Of a stretch of 64,000 nt of DNA, positions 47,520 through 59,687 are shown in pieces (position 1 is the first letter of the stretch; every line of letters begins with the position of its first letter). Made by a program: the position numbers and the translations under genes. Origin of the DNA: Budorcas taxicolor (Eukaryota; Chordata; Mammalia; Artiodactyla; Bovidae); assembly GCF_023091745.1 (NCBI RefSeq), contig NC_068910.1:89718170-89782169 (forward strand), in the 5' to 3' direction. The notes under the pieces were generated by a model. The model saw only the letters and a list, made by a program, of their open reading frames with translations, had not been told where the DNA came from and searched no databases.

Positions 47520-48417
47520 ACCAAACCTCATAAGTGGACATTAATAACAGTGTCCTGCCTCATTTGTTTTCATGACTTGGAGAACCAGAAGTTCCTGAAC
47601 ATCAGTCATGTATCGTCCAAATGAAGATGACTTTGAAATATGTATTAGCTACTGTACATGTATAGTCAATCAGTAAAGTAGAAGAGAAATGACCTGAAAT
47701 TCCCACTTGTGACATTTTTCCATGTGCTACCTACACAATTGTACATTATATTTCTAGTTATGCTTTCTCATGTTTGTCCTATGATATGTTCAGTAGTTGG
47801 TACGTTTAAAAATATTCACTAGGATGGTTAAGATCAATTCTAAAACATGGGGCCAGTTTGAATGGCAATTCATACTCCGTGCGTTATTGCTTAGTCACCA
47901 ACTGTGTATCATGCTGTTATAGCAAAGCGAGGAACCGAGTTAAATGTTTCCATCTTTTCTGTTCCCGAAGGCTGCGCCAACACAAGCAAGAGTAGAGGAA
48001 CATAATGTTCTTTACGGGCCCCCTACACCATCTTGGTCCCATGTAGTTCATTTCTACATTGAAGAGAAAAAGAATTCTGAGACACACTTATTATTCCCTT
48101 TGACATCTTTCTACCATCAGTGCCTGAATTTTAATGCAGTTTGATTTCTCTGGGACAGAGAGACCGGGAATGATGAGACGTTTCTGTGAAGAATGAATGC
48201 ATACCTATATGCAACTGAAGGACGTGAGGAATTTAGTTTTTTATTTATGCAATCCCCTACTTTATCTCTTTCTATTTAAATGCAAAGTTTTGTTCATTTT
48301 TTGGTTCCTTCTTTATGCTTCATGCTCCTCTATAACCCAGGTTAGCCTGAAACTTTAATTCATTACAGATACTACACATAGACTTTAACCCCTGGTAACT
48401 GGCAGGTGTATGTGGCT

Positions 48418-48423
48418 AATAAA
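48418..48423 (+). terminator. ROBO2: Candidate poly(A) signal
   Basis: AATAAA in ggctaataaacaaag, followed by a GT-containing stretch (catgtttatgtgacttctgg). Plausible intermediate end. Confidence 0.45.
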
Positions 48424-49897
48424 CAAAGATTTCAAAACAGCATGTTTATGTGACTTCTGGAGTAATCCAGGGCATAGTATCATACTTTCAGTTCACAAAA
48501 ATTAACTGTTTTGGTTAGAGTATGTCAGGCCTTATGATTACTTGGAATGTTCTTTTACAATAGATCACATTCCCTGTTATGTCTAGTTTTAGATGAATTG
48601 GCTAATATTGCACCCAAAATATTCTCCTCCTGTAGATATAAACCAAGAAAAAAATACTGTGGCTATTCACATGAATTCAGGAAGACTACCAAAAATCAAA
48701 GCCTTTGTCACCTTGCTATATGTAAAAAACTTCCAGTAAGTATAAATCAGAATGTCATGAGAGCTACCATGAATTTTTTCATTTGGAAGCCAGTTAAATG
48801 ATTGGAAATTCACAAAACTCACTCTTATGCAGGTCTAAACAGAGGCCTGCCTAAGCTGTCAGAAGGAAGTCTAGGTAGGAGAATGAAATCTCATCCCGCC
48901 CTCACAGGCAGCCCTGCCGTGTCATCACGCCCCACATGAGAAGAGCTCCATGCCTAACACACATAGTCTACACTGGGGACAGTGGCCGAATTAGTATCCA
49001 ACTCATGTATGCCTCAGTGTAGGCAAGCAGAGTGGCCCTACCCATTCTCCAACGCCCCCTCAGGCTGAATTTAAAGTACGGGGATATGAAAACAACGGAT
49101 TTCTTCACAGGATTTGAATCCAGTTCAATGGCGAGTATAGGAAAATGAAGACCAGCATTTACAATAAACTGTAATCAAAGGGAAGTAAAAACATTGCAAG
49201 TTGATTTTCTCGGGTAGCAAAACATTAAATGGTGTTCTATGTCATAGCCTACTGCTCTATTTAAATATACTTTCAATGGGTTTTGAGTTGAAAGTTTGTA
49301 TGAGTTTAATAGAACACCTCCAGATTTCTATTCAACAAAGTTGTGTAATTGCCCGTTGACAACTTAATTATAATACGAAGGAGCTCTAAACTATGGTTTA
49401 TCTTCTCCACTGGAAAGTGATTGTGTGTCAGTATTAAAGATATGCAGAACCATAACATTCACTAATTTGTTCACCTGCTTCTGTATACTGTATTTATAGA
49501 ATTACTTGGCAAGAATTGGTGTAAAGCAACATGTCTTTCCACATTATCTTAGAGGTGAAGTTAACTTTTCTTTTGCTTCTCTATGGATATGTACTTCAAA
49601 TGAAACACCATACTTTTTTAATGAAGATCAATTTACTAATTTTTCTGATCTCATACTTTTCAAACCATTTATTGTGACTTTAAAGTGTTGCAAGATAAGG
49701 GATTTTGTGGCCGTGGGTAGACTTTTTATACTTTGTTTTATAGATGGATTTTTTTTTTAATTGTAGTTTAAGTCACCAAACAGCGTCCAAAATCTTAATG
49801 TGTTTCATTTGATGTTGTTAGATCAGAAAAGAAATTGGCATAAAATTGGTTAATAGTATTGTCAAAGAATTGTGTATTGTGTACTCACTGGGAAAAA

Positions 49898-49903
49898 AAT
49901 AAA
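49898..49903 (+). terminator. ROBO2: Likely distal poly(A) signal
   Basis: AATAAA followed within 60-75 nt by a GT-rich stretch (gacttgtttgctttgatttg), the expected arrangement for cleavage near 49915-49925. Chosen as the inferred end of the long 3' UTR. Confidence 0.6.
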
Positions 49904-50751
49904 GTATATTCACATTTCAAATTTGTAAAAAAGCCATTTATGTAAAACAGACTTGTTTGCTTTGATTTGTAGACAAATCAAAAACAGACCATTTTGTCAC
50001 TTTTAGAATTCTACCTTAATATTTTATGACCAAATGCATGGTCTTACTTTCTCATTTGGTTATGGATTGGATGGTGATTAATAGAAATTGGTGTTGATGT
50101 ATAGCAAGTGACTAAAAGTCACTGATGAAGAATGTTAAAAGCATTTGAAATTATAGATCCCACTCTATGAGCACTACTTTAGCAATCTGATCTTCCCCAC
50201 CCATGAAGTCCTTCAAATAGATACAATGTAAAGTTTTTGGCTGCAAAAGTACTTAACAAATTATTTTTAATATTTAATTATTTTACTAAATAATTACTTT
50301 TTAAATATAATTAAGTGTGAGAATTGGAAGAAAATGGGTATTTCTTAATTGCTTTAGAATAATTCATGAAAAATTTTTTAAGATGATGGATGTCGAACAG
50401 TTATCTTAGGGATTGGGTAGAAAAGAAAAATTCTCTTAATCTATTGTACTTCATAAATACTTCATTCTTTTTCACTAAGTACAATTACAGGATAAGATGC
50501 TCTCTAAAAATAAAAAGAACTTTTGGGTTCTTTAATAATCTTAGTAATAGGAAAATTTAAAATAGAAAACTTTAATTCATTTAGAAATATTAAAAATATC
50601 CATGGTAAGTGGACAATAGATTTCAGAGATCCATTTAATTTAGGTTAACAATAAGATGATAAATAGTATTAAAATAATTAATACTACATCAATAGCAATG
50701 TAGATGTGGATAAAGACAAAATATACCAGTTACCAATATGAAAATGATAGT

Positions 50752-50953
50752 GCTTTGCTCAGTTGCATCTGACTCCTTGTGACCTGTGGACTATATAGCC
50801 TGCCAGGCTCCTTCTGTCCATGGGATTCTCCAGACAAGAATATTGGAGTGGGTTGCCATGCCCTCTTCCAGGGGATCTTCCCTACCTAGGAATCAAACCC
50901 ATGTCTCCAGGGTCTCCTGTATTTCAGGGAGGTTCTTTACCCACTGAGGCACC
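50752..50953 (-). mobile_element. Bov-tA SINE (antisense)
   Basis: Reverse complement from tttgctcagttgcatctgac to ttctttacccactgaggcac. Moderately diverged. Confidence 0.9.
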
Positions 50954-51324
50954 TACAAAACAATCATTGCTCTGTTGAATCTGAGTATGCCATGGAAGTT
51001 CCTACAAATGGCAGAAGTGAAAAGTTATCAGAAGGATTTATTAAAGTAATACACTATCCTCTCAGTTATTGTACATGAGCTAGAGAAAAGGTATATCAAT
51101 GGTACTGGTTTAAACAATAATATTTAATGCCCTCAACTTGTGAAAATGTATTTTATCTTTTGAAGAAGAAATCAGCGGAGTTCATCTAAATTTCACTTCA
51201 TAGCAGAGATGTGAAATAAAACTTCAGTAATAGAAAACTGTCACAAGAATTCAAAAGAAAAGGCAAGTACAAATACTTGCTAAGGATGGAGACTGGCAGT
51301 GGCAAGGGCAAGGTGGGGGATGTG

Positions 51325-51537
51325 GGTGTGTGCTCTGTCCTGTCCAGCTCTTTGCAACTCTAATTTCTGCAGCCTGCCAGGCTCCTCTGTCCATGGAATT
51401 TTCCAGGCAAATATAGGGGGGTGGATTGCCGTTTCCTACTCTGGGTGATTTTCCCAACTCAGGGCTCGAACCTGCATCTCTTGCATCACCTGCATTGGCA
51501 AGCAGATTCTTTACCGCTGCGTCACCTGGGGAGCCCA
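51325..51537 (-). mobile_element. Bov-tA SINE (antisense)
   Basis: From ctgtccagctctttgcaact to ctttaccgctgcgtcacctg and gggagccca. Full head and body. Responsible for much of a 140-codon spurious antisense frame. Confidence 0.92.
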
Positions 51538-51804
51538 GGGTGGGCTGAGGGGATCTGGGGGGATTTCGAGGACTCTTTAACCTGAATGAATTTAGCCTCC
51601 GGTTTTGGCCTTCCGCCCTAAGGAGTTTTTTCCAGGCCCAGGGAAAGGAATCTGATACACAAAAGTGTTGCAAAGCTGTCAGGAATCCCAGTGACAGGTG
51701 AAGAACATTTGTATGACTGCATTTAATTTATAAAGAACTACAAAAGTGAATTCCTTTGTAGCTTCTAGTTAACACATTTTCTCCTTCTAGCTGTCAAGCT
51801 ACAA

Positions 51805-51844
51805 GAAATATATATATACATATATATATACACATATATATAAT
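51805..51844. repeat. (TA)n microsatellite
   Basis: Alternating atatatatatacatatatat and acacatatatata. Confidence 0.75.
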
Positions 51845-52749
51845 GTTCTTAATTAATAAAGGAAAAATACTTTTGTTTTATAATTCAAATAAATCACCTT
51901 TGGCTCAGGTCAGGTCAGTGTCCAATTTGTAGGCTCTTGTAACAGCCCTTAGATCAGAGTACCCTTTGTCGCTAAAAAAAATGTCTTGGTGGATTCAGCT
52001 TCTAGGTAGAAGACATTTTTTGGTCAATTTTTTCTTAGATGATGTTTTTCTAGACAACCACTATGAATGATTTGTTCCTGACAAACCAGTTGTGTTTTTT
52101 TTGGCGGGGGCAGTTTTTTGTTGTTGTTTTTGCCCTTGTTTCCTTACTCCTTCCTTTTACAAGCACATGTTGGTATATTATGCTAAGAATTAAATATTCA
52201 GAATAATTAAAACAGAAATAGCTTTTGCCTGTATAAATAGATTAGTATCTCCTGTGAAGTCTGCCCCTGATCTCTAGAAAAGTATCTTTTTGATGAATGT
52301 TTTTGAACTAAAGGGAAAGAGGCACTAAGATAGGCTCTCCAAAAAATTCATAAGCAATACAATTTGTGTTAGCTTCATTAACCTCCCTTTTGCCCCATCA
52401 CTTTATCCAGTATTCTAGTTTTCCTCAAAATAGTGTATGAAATTTTAATAGGTATTTATAAAATAAAGAAGAAGGAGAGAATGAAAACTCTATAGTTGAA
52501 TATGTACAGATTTCTTTACTACTAGACTCCTTTTCAAATCTGTTCAAGGCATCTTGTGAGACTAGTGCTATGTGAACTCACTTTGAGAAGTACTTTCCTG
52601 GAAACTCATACTTCATTCTATCCCTAGGCTCTACATTAGTGACCCCCAAGGCATACATACCATGCCTTGCTGTGGTTTTTAAAAGTCAATATCAAGTCAT
52701 GAGAAAGACACATGTGAATCCCAGGTATTCTGAGAAGATGATGCTGTGG

Positions 52750-52969
52750 CTGCTTAGTCACTAAGTGGTATCTGACTCTTTGCAATACCATCAACTGTAA
52801 CCCACCAGGCTTTTCTGTCTATGACATTTCCCAGGTAAGAATACTTGAGTGTGTTGCCGTTTCCTTCACCAGGGAATCTTCCCTACCCAGGGACTGAACT
52901 CATGTCTCCTGCCTTGGCGGGTGAATTCTTTACTACTGAGCCATGAGCTCAGCTACCACTGGGAAGCTC
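52750..52969 (-). mobile_element. Bov-tA SINE (antisense) with 9-bp target duplication
   Basis: From ctgcttagtcactaagtggt to ctactgagccatgagctcag and ccactgggaagc. It is flanked by perfect atgctgtgg at 52741-52749 and 52970-52978. Confidence 0.93.
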
Positions 52970-54064
52970 ATGCTGTGGAAATAAGAAAAAATACATAGTG
53001 AGAAATTGCATGTATCCTCCCCATTTTTAATACAGTACTTAACTGATATCAATACTGAGCACTTAGGCAACAAGTAAGCTTGCAATATGTTCCTTAGCTT
53101 TTCTATATTTCTTTTGTGTATCAAATCATTAGGCTAAAATGAAAGCATGAAAATACACTCACTGTCTTCCCTTCCTTTAACTTCCAACTCTTACAAAAGG
53201 ATAGTTTATTCACTTTTCACTAGGTTCTACTTCAATTGGAACTTTGGTAAAAATAATAGTGGATCGCACAAGATTTACAGAGATAGCTTATAATTTGTCA
53301 ATAAGACAACACAGATCTGAGTTGCACTGAAGTGTGGAAAACAGCTAGTTAGTAACGATGAAATTCAATGTAGTCAGAAATGGATAAATATAAAGATCCA
53401 AAAGAGAAATTGAGGACTACCATTGCATGAAATTTCACTGGCATTAAGTGTAAAAGGAGATAGGTTGTAAGGAAAATTGAAGTGAAATAGTGGGAGTAGG
53501 GATTTAAATGTACTTGATTAATTTCGAATAATAGTAGATGAAAGCAATCAATAGATTAGAATACCCCAACATAGCTGATTTGAGAGTAGTTGCTTATGGG
53601 TAATTGTTAGTTTAATGACAAAGATGAAACAGGCAAATGGGAGCATCTTGGAAAAGGCACAAGAGGAAAGCGACAGCTTAAGAAAAGAGATTAAAACATT
53701 TTCAATAAATGTGCAGGCATTTTTGTGTAAGTAATTATACTCCAAAGTTAAATTTGTCTTAATCAATATTAATGATGCTAATTTTTCCTAGCATTTTCCT
53801 AGCATTTGAAGCATACAACAACTGTACCTAAAATGTATAAAATACACACTTACAATATATGAAAAAGAAGGATAATTTTAAAGAAATACGTGTTAAGTGG
53901 CTAATATTATTTCATTCCTATTAAAATTATTTGACTACTTATTATTACAAAAATTAAAACTTTTAATGATAGCTGTAGATATTTTGGATCTGTTTAATAA
54001 TATTCCAAATAAAAAGGATTATAATACTTAAAATGTATTTTGTAGCCAATAAATGTATTAGGAG

Positions 54065-54105
54065 ATACACACATATGCATTATATATATATACATATATA
54101 CAATT
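54065..54105. repeat. AT-rich microsatellite
   Basis: acacatatgcattatatata followed by tatacatatatacaa. Related TA/TG repeats continue at 54250-54330 and 54560-54690 on both sides of the next SINE. Confidence 0.7.
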
Positions 54106-54330
54106 TTCAATTCAGTAGAATCTAAGATATGATGAATACACTCATGGAGTATGGAAAAGAGGAAACTTACAAAGAATACAGGCATCAATACAAGGATCCC
54201 AACCTGAACAATGCTTTACATAATTTCTCTTTCCCCTGGACAAATTATATGATCATTTATATGTATGTATTACCTACACTTGTGCATTTATGTTTATATA
54301 TATGCATTTTATTTGTATGTATGTAGACAT

Positions 54331-54550
54331 GGGCTTCCTTTTATCGTCTGTGTGGTTCAGATGGTAAAGAAACTGCCTGCAATGCAGGAGACCTGAGTTC
54401 TATCCCTGGGTCAGGAAGGTCCCCTGGAGAAGAGAATGGCCACCTACTCCAGTATTCTTGCCTGGAGAATCCCATCGACAGAGGAGACTGGTGGGCTACA
54501 GTCAGTGGGGTTGCAAAGAGTTGGACATGACTGAATGACTAACACTTTCA
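54331..54550 (+). mobile_element. Bov-tA SINE (sense)
   Basis: gggcttccttttatcgtctg and tggttcagatggtaaagaaa, then a Bov-A body ending actgaatgactaacactttc. It is inserted in an AT-rich microsatellite region. Confidence 0.92.
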
Positions 54551-55440
54551 CATTTATCATGTAGATATACACTCATTTTTACATATACATTTATAATTAT
54601 ACATGTGTGTACATATGTTTCTGTACACATATCAATAATTACATATCATATGCATCCTATATATTGTATATAAAAGTATATGTACGTATATATCAAAAAA
54701 TGGATATTTTCTGATTTGAATGGCCAAATGTTTTTAAATGAATAAACAAATGTATACACAGTACTGTGCTTGGCACAATGTCATGGGGGGGCTGACAATG
54801 ATAAATAATACTATCTCATTATAAACTAGTTGAAAGTATTAGAAGGGATGAACATAATGTAGAAGTAGAAAATGAAACAAATGATGTAAGGCCATCAAAG
54901 TTGCAGAAATCCATTTCAGGAGTTACCAGATAGGAGAGAGTACTGAGGTTGCTATGGTTAATGAGACTTAGTGATAAAACGGATGGAGTTTGGCCTTAAA
55001 TGGGAAGAATTGATAGAGGATCACCTGGAGAAGAGGAAGCAGATAGAATGCAGTCTCTGGCCTACAGGAAACTGCAGTCTCATGAGAGAAGCAGTGAATT
55101 GAAGCAATATTTCCCAACGATGGAATCCAAGATCTGATCAATACATGCAGTGTTATAGTGAGGTTGTGAAAGGGTGCCTAAGTCAGGCTCTAAGGGTCAT
55201 GCCAGACCTTCCAGGCTAAGTAATAACCCGAAGAGTCTCTATTCCTCCTAAACAAAGGTTTTAAATCAGGGCTTCATTTTCCCTCTGCAAAAGCACATCC
55301 TTCTTTTTCCATTCTGGAGAGGTAAGGACATCTCACCCAAAGGAGACTTGTGCTTTTGTAAATGGGAAAATTCAATTTTATCTTTAAATTCTACATGTCT
55401 AAACATGCCATTTATGTAATAAGTTTCCACATAAAGAATG

Positions 55441-55665
55441 TTATATAAGCCTAAATCTATAAACTAAATCAATACCATAATTATAACAGAGTGTGAAATA
55501 TTCCCACTTAGAAAGTTGTGCAGTTTCATGTAAACAACAACAGGAAATACCAGGCAGAAACAGAATGAGACCAATTATGAGGAACACGGTCCCAAATGGA
55601 GCAGAGCAACTTTCCACACATGTGCGATTGAAGGCAGCGGAGCCAAACCAGACCCCAGGGCTCAA
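55441..55665 (-). other. Unidentified antisense open frame with hydrophobic segment
   Basis: A frame of about 74 codons on the - strand. Its middle reads FGTVFLIIGLILFLPGISCC, a good hydrophobic segment, followed by charged residues. No ATG start is visible (it begins at a TTG), and no splice or promoter signal was identified. It may be a fragment of an old retrocopy of a small membrane protein or chance. I do not recognise a family. Confidence 0.15.
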
Positions 55666-56494
55666 ATAGAAACTTCATTAGGGAAAATTAAGAACAATAC
55701 GCCATGCTGAAATATCTGATACAATAATCTGCCTGAGGACCAACCACAAAAGGAACACAAACAAATCAAACTATATCCTGGCAAGAACAGATGAATGAAA
55801 ACAAAGATAATTATGTGCAATAAAACTTTAGTAGGGAAAAAATGGAATTGAAAGCAAATCGTGGTCCTCCTGCTTTACCATCCTCCCATTCAGCCTTCCC
55901 CCAGGATCCTAATGAGTTGTTGATTATCTCTTATTAAAGACCAACAACAGAAAAGCTCAGAAACATGAAAAATAATTAGAGCATAAGACTAAGTATGGAT
56001 AATTATGAAATGGCAAAATATAATTAATCACCCCTTCCCTGCAAATGTCTCTTCTAAAGTGACTCCATAATATTAAAATACACAAGAACTTTAATTTTGT
56101 AAGACCCACACACGTTCATGAACACACACACACCAATGGCAAACAGAGCTATTTGCCGACAAAATTAAGTTGCTACGAGATTTTGGGGAAACAGTCAGCA
56201 TACTCTTGAATGTGAGTTTGCTAGATTAACTCCCCAGACATAAACTATACCCGCTCAAGCCTTTATTTGCTCTCTTTCTGTAGTTAGAGCTTGGCCTCAG
56301 GGGTTTCAAGTTTTGTATGTTTAAATTTAGTACTATTAGAAATTATTCTTCCCTTGAAAATATAGAGATTTATTTTCCAGTCCATCTGAGATTTGAGAGA
56401 GGGTTTCTAAATAAATATTGTGAGTTATTTAAAAATGTATGACACTGAAACATCATATCTTATGCCCCTTTTGTAACTTCTAGTTGCTGTCACA

Positions 56495-56688
56495 TCATGT
56501 CATCTAGTCATGTGTCTGACTCTTTGTGACCCCATGATCCACCAGGCTTCTCTGTCCATGGAATTCTCCAGGTAAGAATACTGGAGTGGTTTGCCAGTTC
56601 CTTCTCCAGGGGATCTTCCTGACCCTGGCATCAAACCCAGGTCTTCTGCACTGCAGGCAGATTCTTTACCATCTGAGCCACCAGGGGT
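56495..56688 (-). mobile_element. Bov-tA SINE (antisense)
   Basis: From catctagtcatgtgtctgac to ctttaccatctgagccacca and gggg. Head and body present. Confidence 0.92.
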
Positions 56689-57679
56689 CTGACACAACAC
56701 TAAATTGGAAGGCTGCCTAAAGTGATTATACTATACTAGAACCCACTGAATTATTTTAGCACATTAAGTAAAATAGTATGACTTTTCATGTAAAAGCATT
56801 CATTTTATTTGACTAAATAACCTACTTAAGAAATTAAAGTCTAAACATATTGCAAAATAAGCTAATTAGTAGTGGAAATGGAATATAAGGCAGCAAAGAT
56901 ATATTTAGAAACCACTACGCACATGACTGTTGAGTAGTTAAGTTTGGGGCTTAAACCCACTTCAGAGGAGCAAAACTTAACACCTCATTTTACCTCTTTA
57001 TGTCAAAGTAAATAACATGAAATTCCTCTGAAGAGACAAACATATTTATTCTGCTAAAATCTCAAGCAAGCAAAAAGGTACTAGGAGATTTTTAAAATAT
57101 ATATATAAATGGTGGGTAAGAAAGTAGAACTATCTTCAATTGCAGCTTTGCAAAAGTCAGAGAAGTATTTCTCAAATAGATCATTTTTAATATAAACCCT
57201 TTATAAAAGCAGAGGATTGAAGTCACAGTAAATATTACCTTATCCAAAGCAATTTTATTGGTGGTGGTAAAGTGTAGGCAGTAGACCAACATTTTGTACC
57301 TGGAGAGGTCAATCCACTTAAGCAACATATACTTAGGGAGCAAGTAGAGTCAATACTTTCCTGTGAGAAGATTCTTGCATCGTTTTCAGCATTTAGCAAA
57401 TGCCTGAATGCTGCATTACATGGGCGAAATTGTCCTTGAACATAAAATGATTCCTGCATGTGCTCTCATGAAAGGTAATAAAGAAATTCAGCTATGCTAT
57501 GGAGCACATACTGCAATTCATTGAGCCCACCAGAAGTCACCCAGTAAACTTATGGACCATCACAAGCAACTCGTCAGTTAAACCACTGAATCTTAGGTTC
57601 TCCATACAGATGTTGATGAGTGTGATATACAAATTGGTTTTAATACTGTCTAGGTGGCTGCGACTGGCACGCTAAGCAT

Positions 57680-58130
57680 GGCCAAGAGAAGCTACCCACT
57701 TCCGAAGTCAGGGGCAGAAGCTGGGAGGACCCCATTCCCGAAGGGCCGTGGCCAAGAGGAGTTACCTCACGTCCGAGGTCAGGGGCAGTGGCCGAAAGTG
57801 CCAGGCTGTGACGGCACAGGAACAGCCGAGAGGAGCTACCCCCATGTCCAAGGTCAGGGGTGGTGGTCGGGAGGAGCTACCCCGCGTCTGAGGTGGGGTG
57901 GGGGGGACGGCTGAGAGGAGCCACCCTGCGTCCGAGGCCGGGGGCAGTGGCCGGGAGGAGCCACCCCGCACCCGAGGCCAGGGGCAGCGTGGGCGCAGGA
58001 GGGCCTAGAGGAGCCATCTCACGTTGAAGTTCAGGAAGGGTGGTGGTGAGGAGTTACCCCTCATCCAAGATAAGGAGCAGCGGCTGCGCTTTGCTGGAGC
58101 AGCCGTGAAGAGATACCCCACGCCCAAGGT
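57680..58130 (+). repeat. GC-rich degenerate tandem repeat (BovB 5' region)
   Basis: Several imperfect repeats of a unit with the core gaggagctacccc..cgtccgaggtcaggggcagtgg. The GC content contrasts sharply with the AT-rich flanks. It matches the known repetitive 5' UTR of BovB, where the promoter resides. The 86-codon frame through it is a repeat artefact. Confidence 0.85.
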
Positions 58131-58148
58131 AAGAGAAACCCAAGTAGG

Positions 58149-59687
58149 ATGGCAGGTGTTGCAAGAGGGCATCAGAGGGCAGACACACTGAAACCATACT
58201 CACAGAAAACTAGTCAATCTAATCACACTAGGACCACAGCCTTGTCTAACTTAATGAAACCAAGCCATGCCCGCAGAGCAACCCAAGATGGGCAGGTCAT
58301 GGTGGAGAGGTCTGACATAATGTGGTCCACTAGAGAAGGGAATGGCAAACCACTTCAGTATTCTTGCCTTGAGAACTCCATGAACAGTATGAAAAGGCAA
58401 AATGATAGGATACTGAAAGAGGAACTCCCCAGGTCAGTAGGTGCCCAATATGCTACTGGAGCTCAGTGGAGAAATAACTCCAGAAAGAATGAAGGGATGG
58501 AGCCAAAGCAAAAACAATACCCAGCTATAGATGTGACTGCTGACAGAGGCAAGGTTCAATGCTGTAAAGAGCAATATTGCATAGGAACCAGGAATGTCAG
58601 GTCCATGAATCAAGGCAAATTGGAAGTGTTCAAACAAGAGATGGCAAGAGTGAACATTGACATTCTAGAAATCAGTGAACTAAAATGGACCGGACTGGGT
58701 GAATTTAACTCAGATGACCATTATATCTACTACTGTGGGCAGGAATCCGTCAGAAGAAATGGAGTAGCCATCATGGTCAACAAAAGAGTCTGAAATGCAG
58801 TACTTGGATGCAATCTCAAAAACGACAGAATGATCTCTGTTCGTTTTCAAGGCAAACCATTCAACATCACGGTAATCCAAGTCTATGCCCCAACCAGTAA
58901 CGCTGAAGAAGCTGAAGTTGAACGGTTCTATGAAGACCTACAAGACCTTTTAGAATTAACACCCAAAAAAGATGTCCTTTTCATTATAGGGGACTGGAAT
59001 GCAAAAGTAGGAAGTCAAGAAACACCTGGAGTAACAGGAAAATTTGGCCTTGGAATGTGGAATGAAGCAGGGCAAAGAATAATAGAGTTTTGTCAAGAAA
59101 ATGCACTGGTCATAGCAAACACCCTCTTCCAACAACACAAGAGAAGACTCTACACATGGACATCACCAGATGGTCAACACCGAAATCAGACTGATTATAT
59201 TATTTGCAGCCAAAGATGGAGAAGCTGTATACAGTCAACAAAAACAAGACCAGGAGCTGACTGTGGCTCAGATCATGAACTCCTTATTACCAAATTCAGA
59301 CTCAAATTGAAGATAGGGAAAACCGCTAGACCATTCAGGTATGACCTAAAGCAAATCCCTTATGATTATACAGTGGAAGTGAGAAATAGATTTAAGGGCC
59401 TAGATCTGATAGATAGAGTGCCTGATGAACTATGGAATGAGGTTCGTGACATTGTACAGGAGACAGGGAGCAAGACCATCCCCATGGAAAAGAAATGCAA
59501 AAAAGCAAAATGGCTGTCTGGGGAGGCCTTACAAATAGCTGTGAAAAGAAGAGAAGCAAAAAGCAAAGGAGAAAAGGAGAGATATAAGCATCTGAATGCA
59601 GAGTTCCAGAGAATAGCAAGAAGACATAAGAAAGCCTTCCTCAGCGATCAACGCAAAGAAATAGAGGAACAGAATGGGAAAGACTAG
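58149..59687 (+). pseudogene. BovB ORF, N-terminal/endonuclease part (broken)
   Basis: Two collinear in-frame blocks, 58149-58793 and 58830-59687, interrupted by a TGA at 58791. The second block carries AP-endonuclease motifs: FIIGDWNAKVG at about 58980-59012, TWTSPDGQHRNQTDYI at about 59154-59201 and SDHELLITKF at about 59269-59298 with the catalytic SDH. The end of the block runs out of frame at about 59670, where the reading frame shifts to the RT block. The TGA probably arose from CGA by CpG decay. Residues needed for nuclease activity look retained, but no continuous protein is possible. Confidence 0.9.

Larger units (their letters stand above)
2040..49925 (+). other. ROBO2: ROBO2 gene, 3' portion (nine exons, eight introns)
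   Basis: Joined exons encode the distal cytoplasmic tail of a Roundabout receptor, the SLIT-binding axon guidance receptor of neuronal plasma membranes. I recognise it as ROBO2 rather than ROBO1 from the segments DVLPPVPGQGDKTATMLSDG, MEDELEEDDDRVPTPPVRG and the C-terminal GYMGSNSQGQFTGEL. All exon borders are AG/GT and all phases chain without a break: 282, 157, 261, 206, 183, 174, 273 and 201 nt, plus the last two bases of the stop. No internal stop or frameshift is seen, so this is a functional gene and not a pseudogene. The N-terminal Ig and FNIII domains and the membrane helix are upstream of the window. The transcript end at about 49925 is inferred from the last good poly(A) signal. Confidence 0.93.
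46072..49925 (+). other. ROBO2: ROBO2 3' UTR
   Basis: About 3.9 kb of AT-rich sequence with no SINE or LINE. It holds AU-rich segments (TTATTTATG near 46168 and 48240) and candidate poly(A) signals listed separately. The 3' limit is inferred from the signal at 49898 and the GT-rich stretch after it. It may end earlier in some tissues. Short open frames in it (for example 46194-46451) start after the stop and are not taken as genes. Confidence 0.7.
49926..57648. other. Region downstream of ROBO2, no gene seen
   Basis: AT-rich sequence with five Bov-tA SINEs, TA/CA microsatellites at 51.8, 54.07-54.33 and 54.55-54.7 kb, and no recognisable exon. One antisense frame at 55441-55665 has a hydrophobic stretch but no identified relative. 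Confidence 0.7.

Noticed and set aside
51251..51673. 140-codon antisense frame
   Set aside because: Mostly Bov-tA, and the remainder shows no recognisable domain.
57654..57914. 86-codon Gly/Arg-rich frame
   Set aside because: Repeat translation of the GC-rich BovB 5' region, with no independent support.
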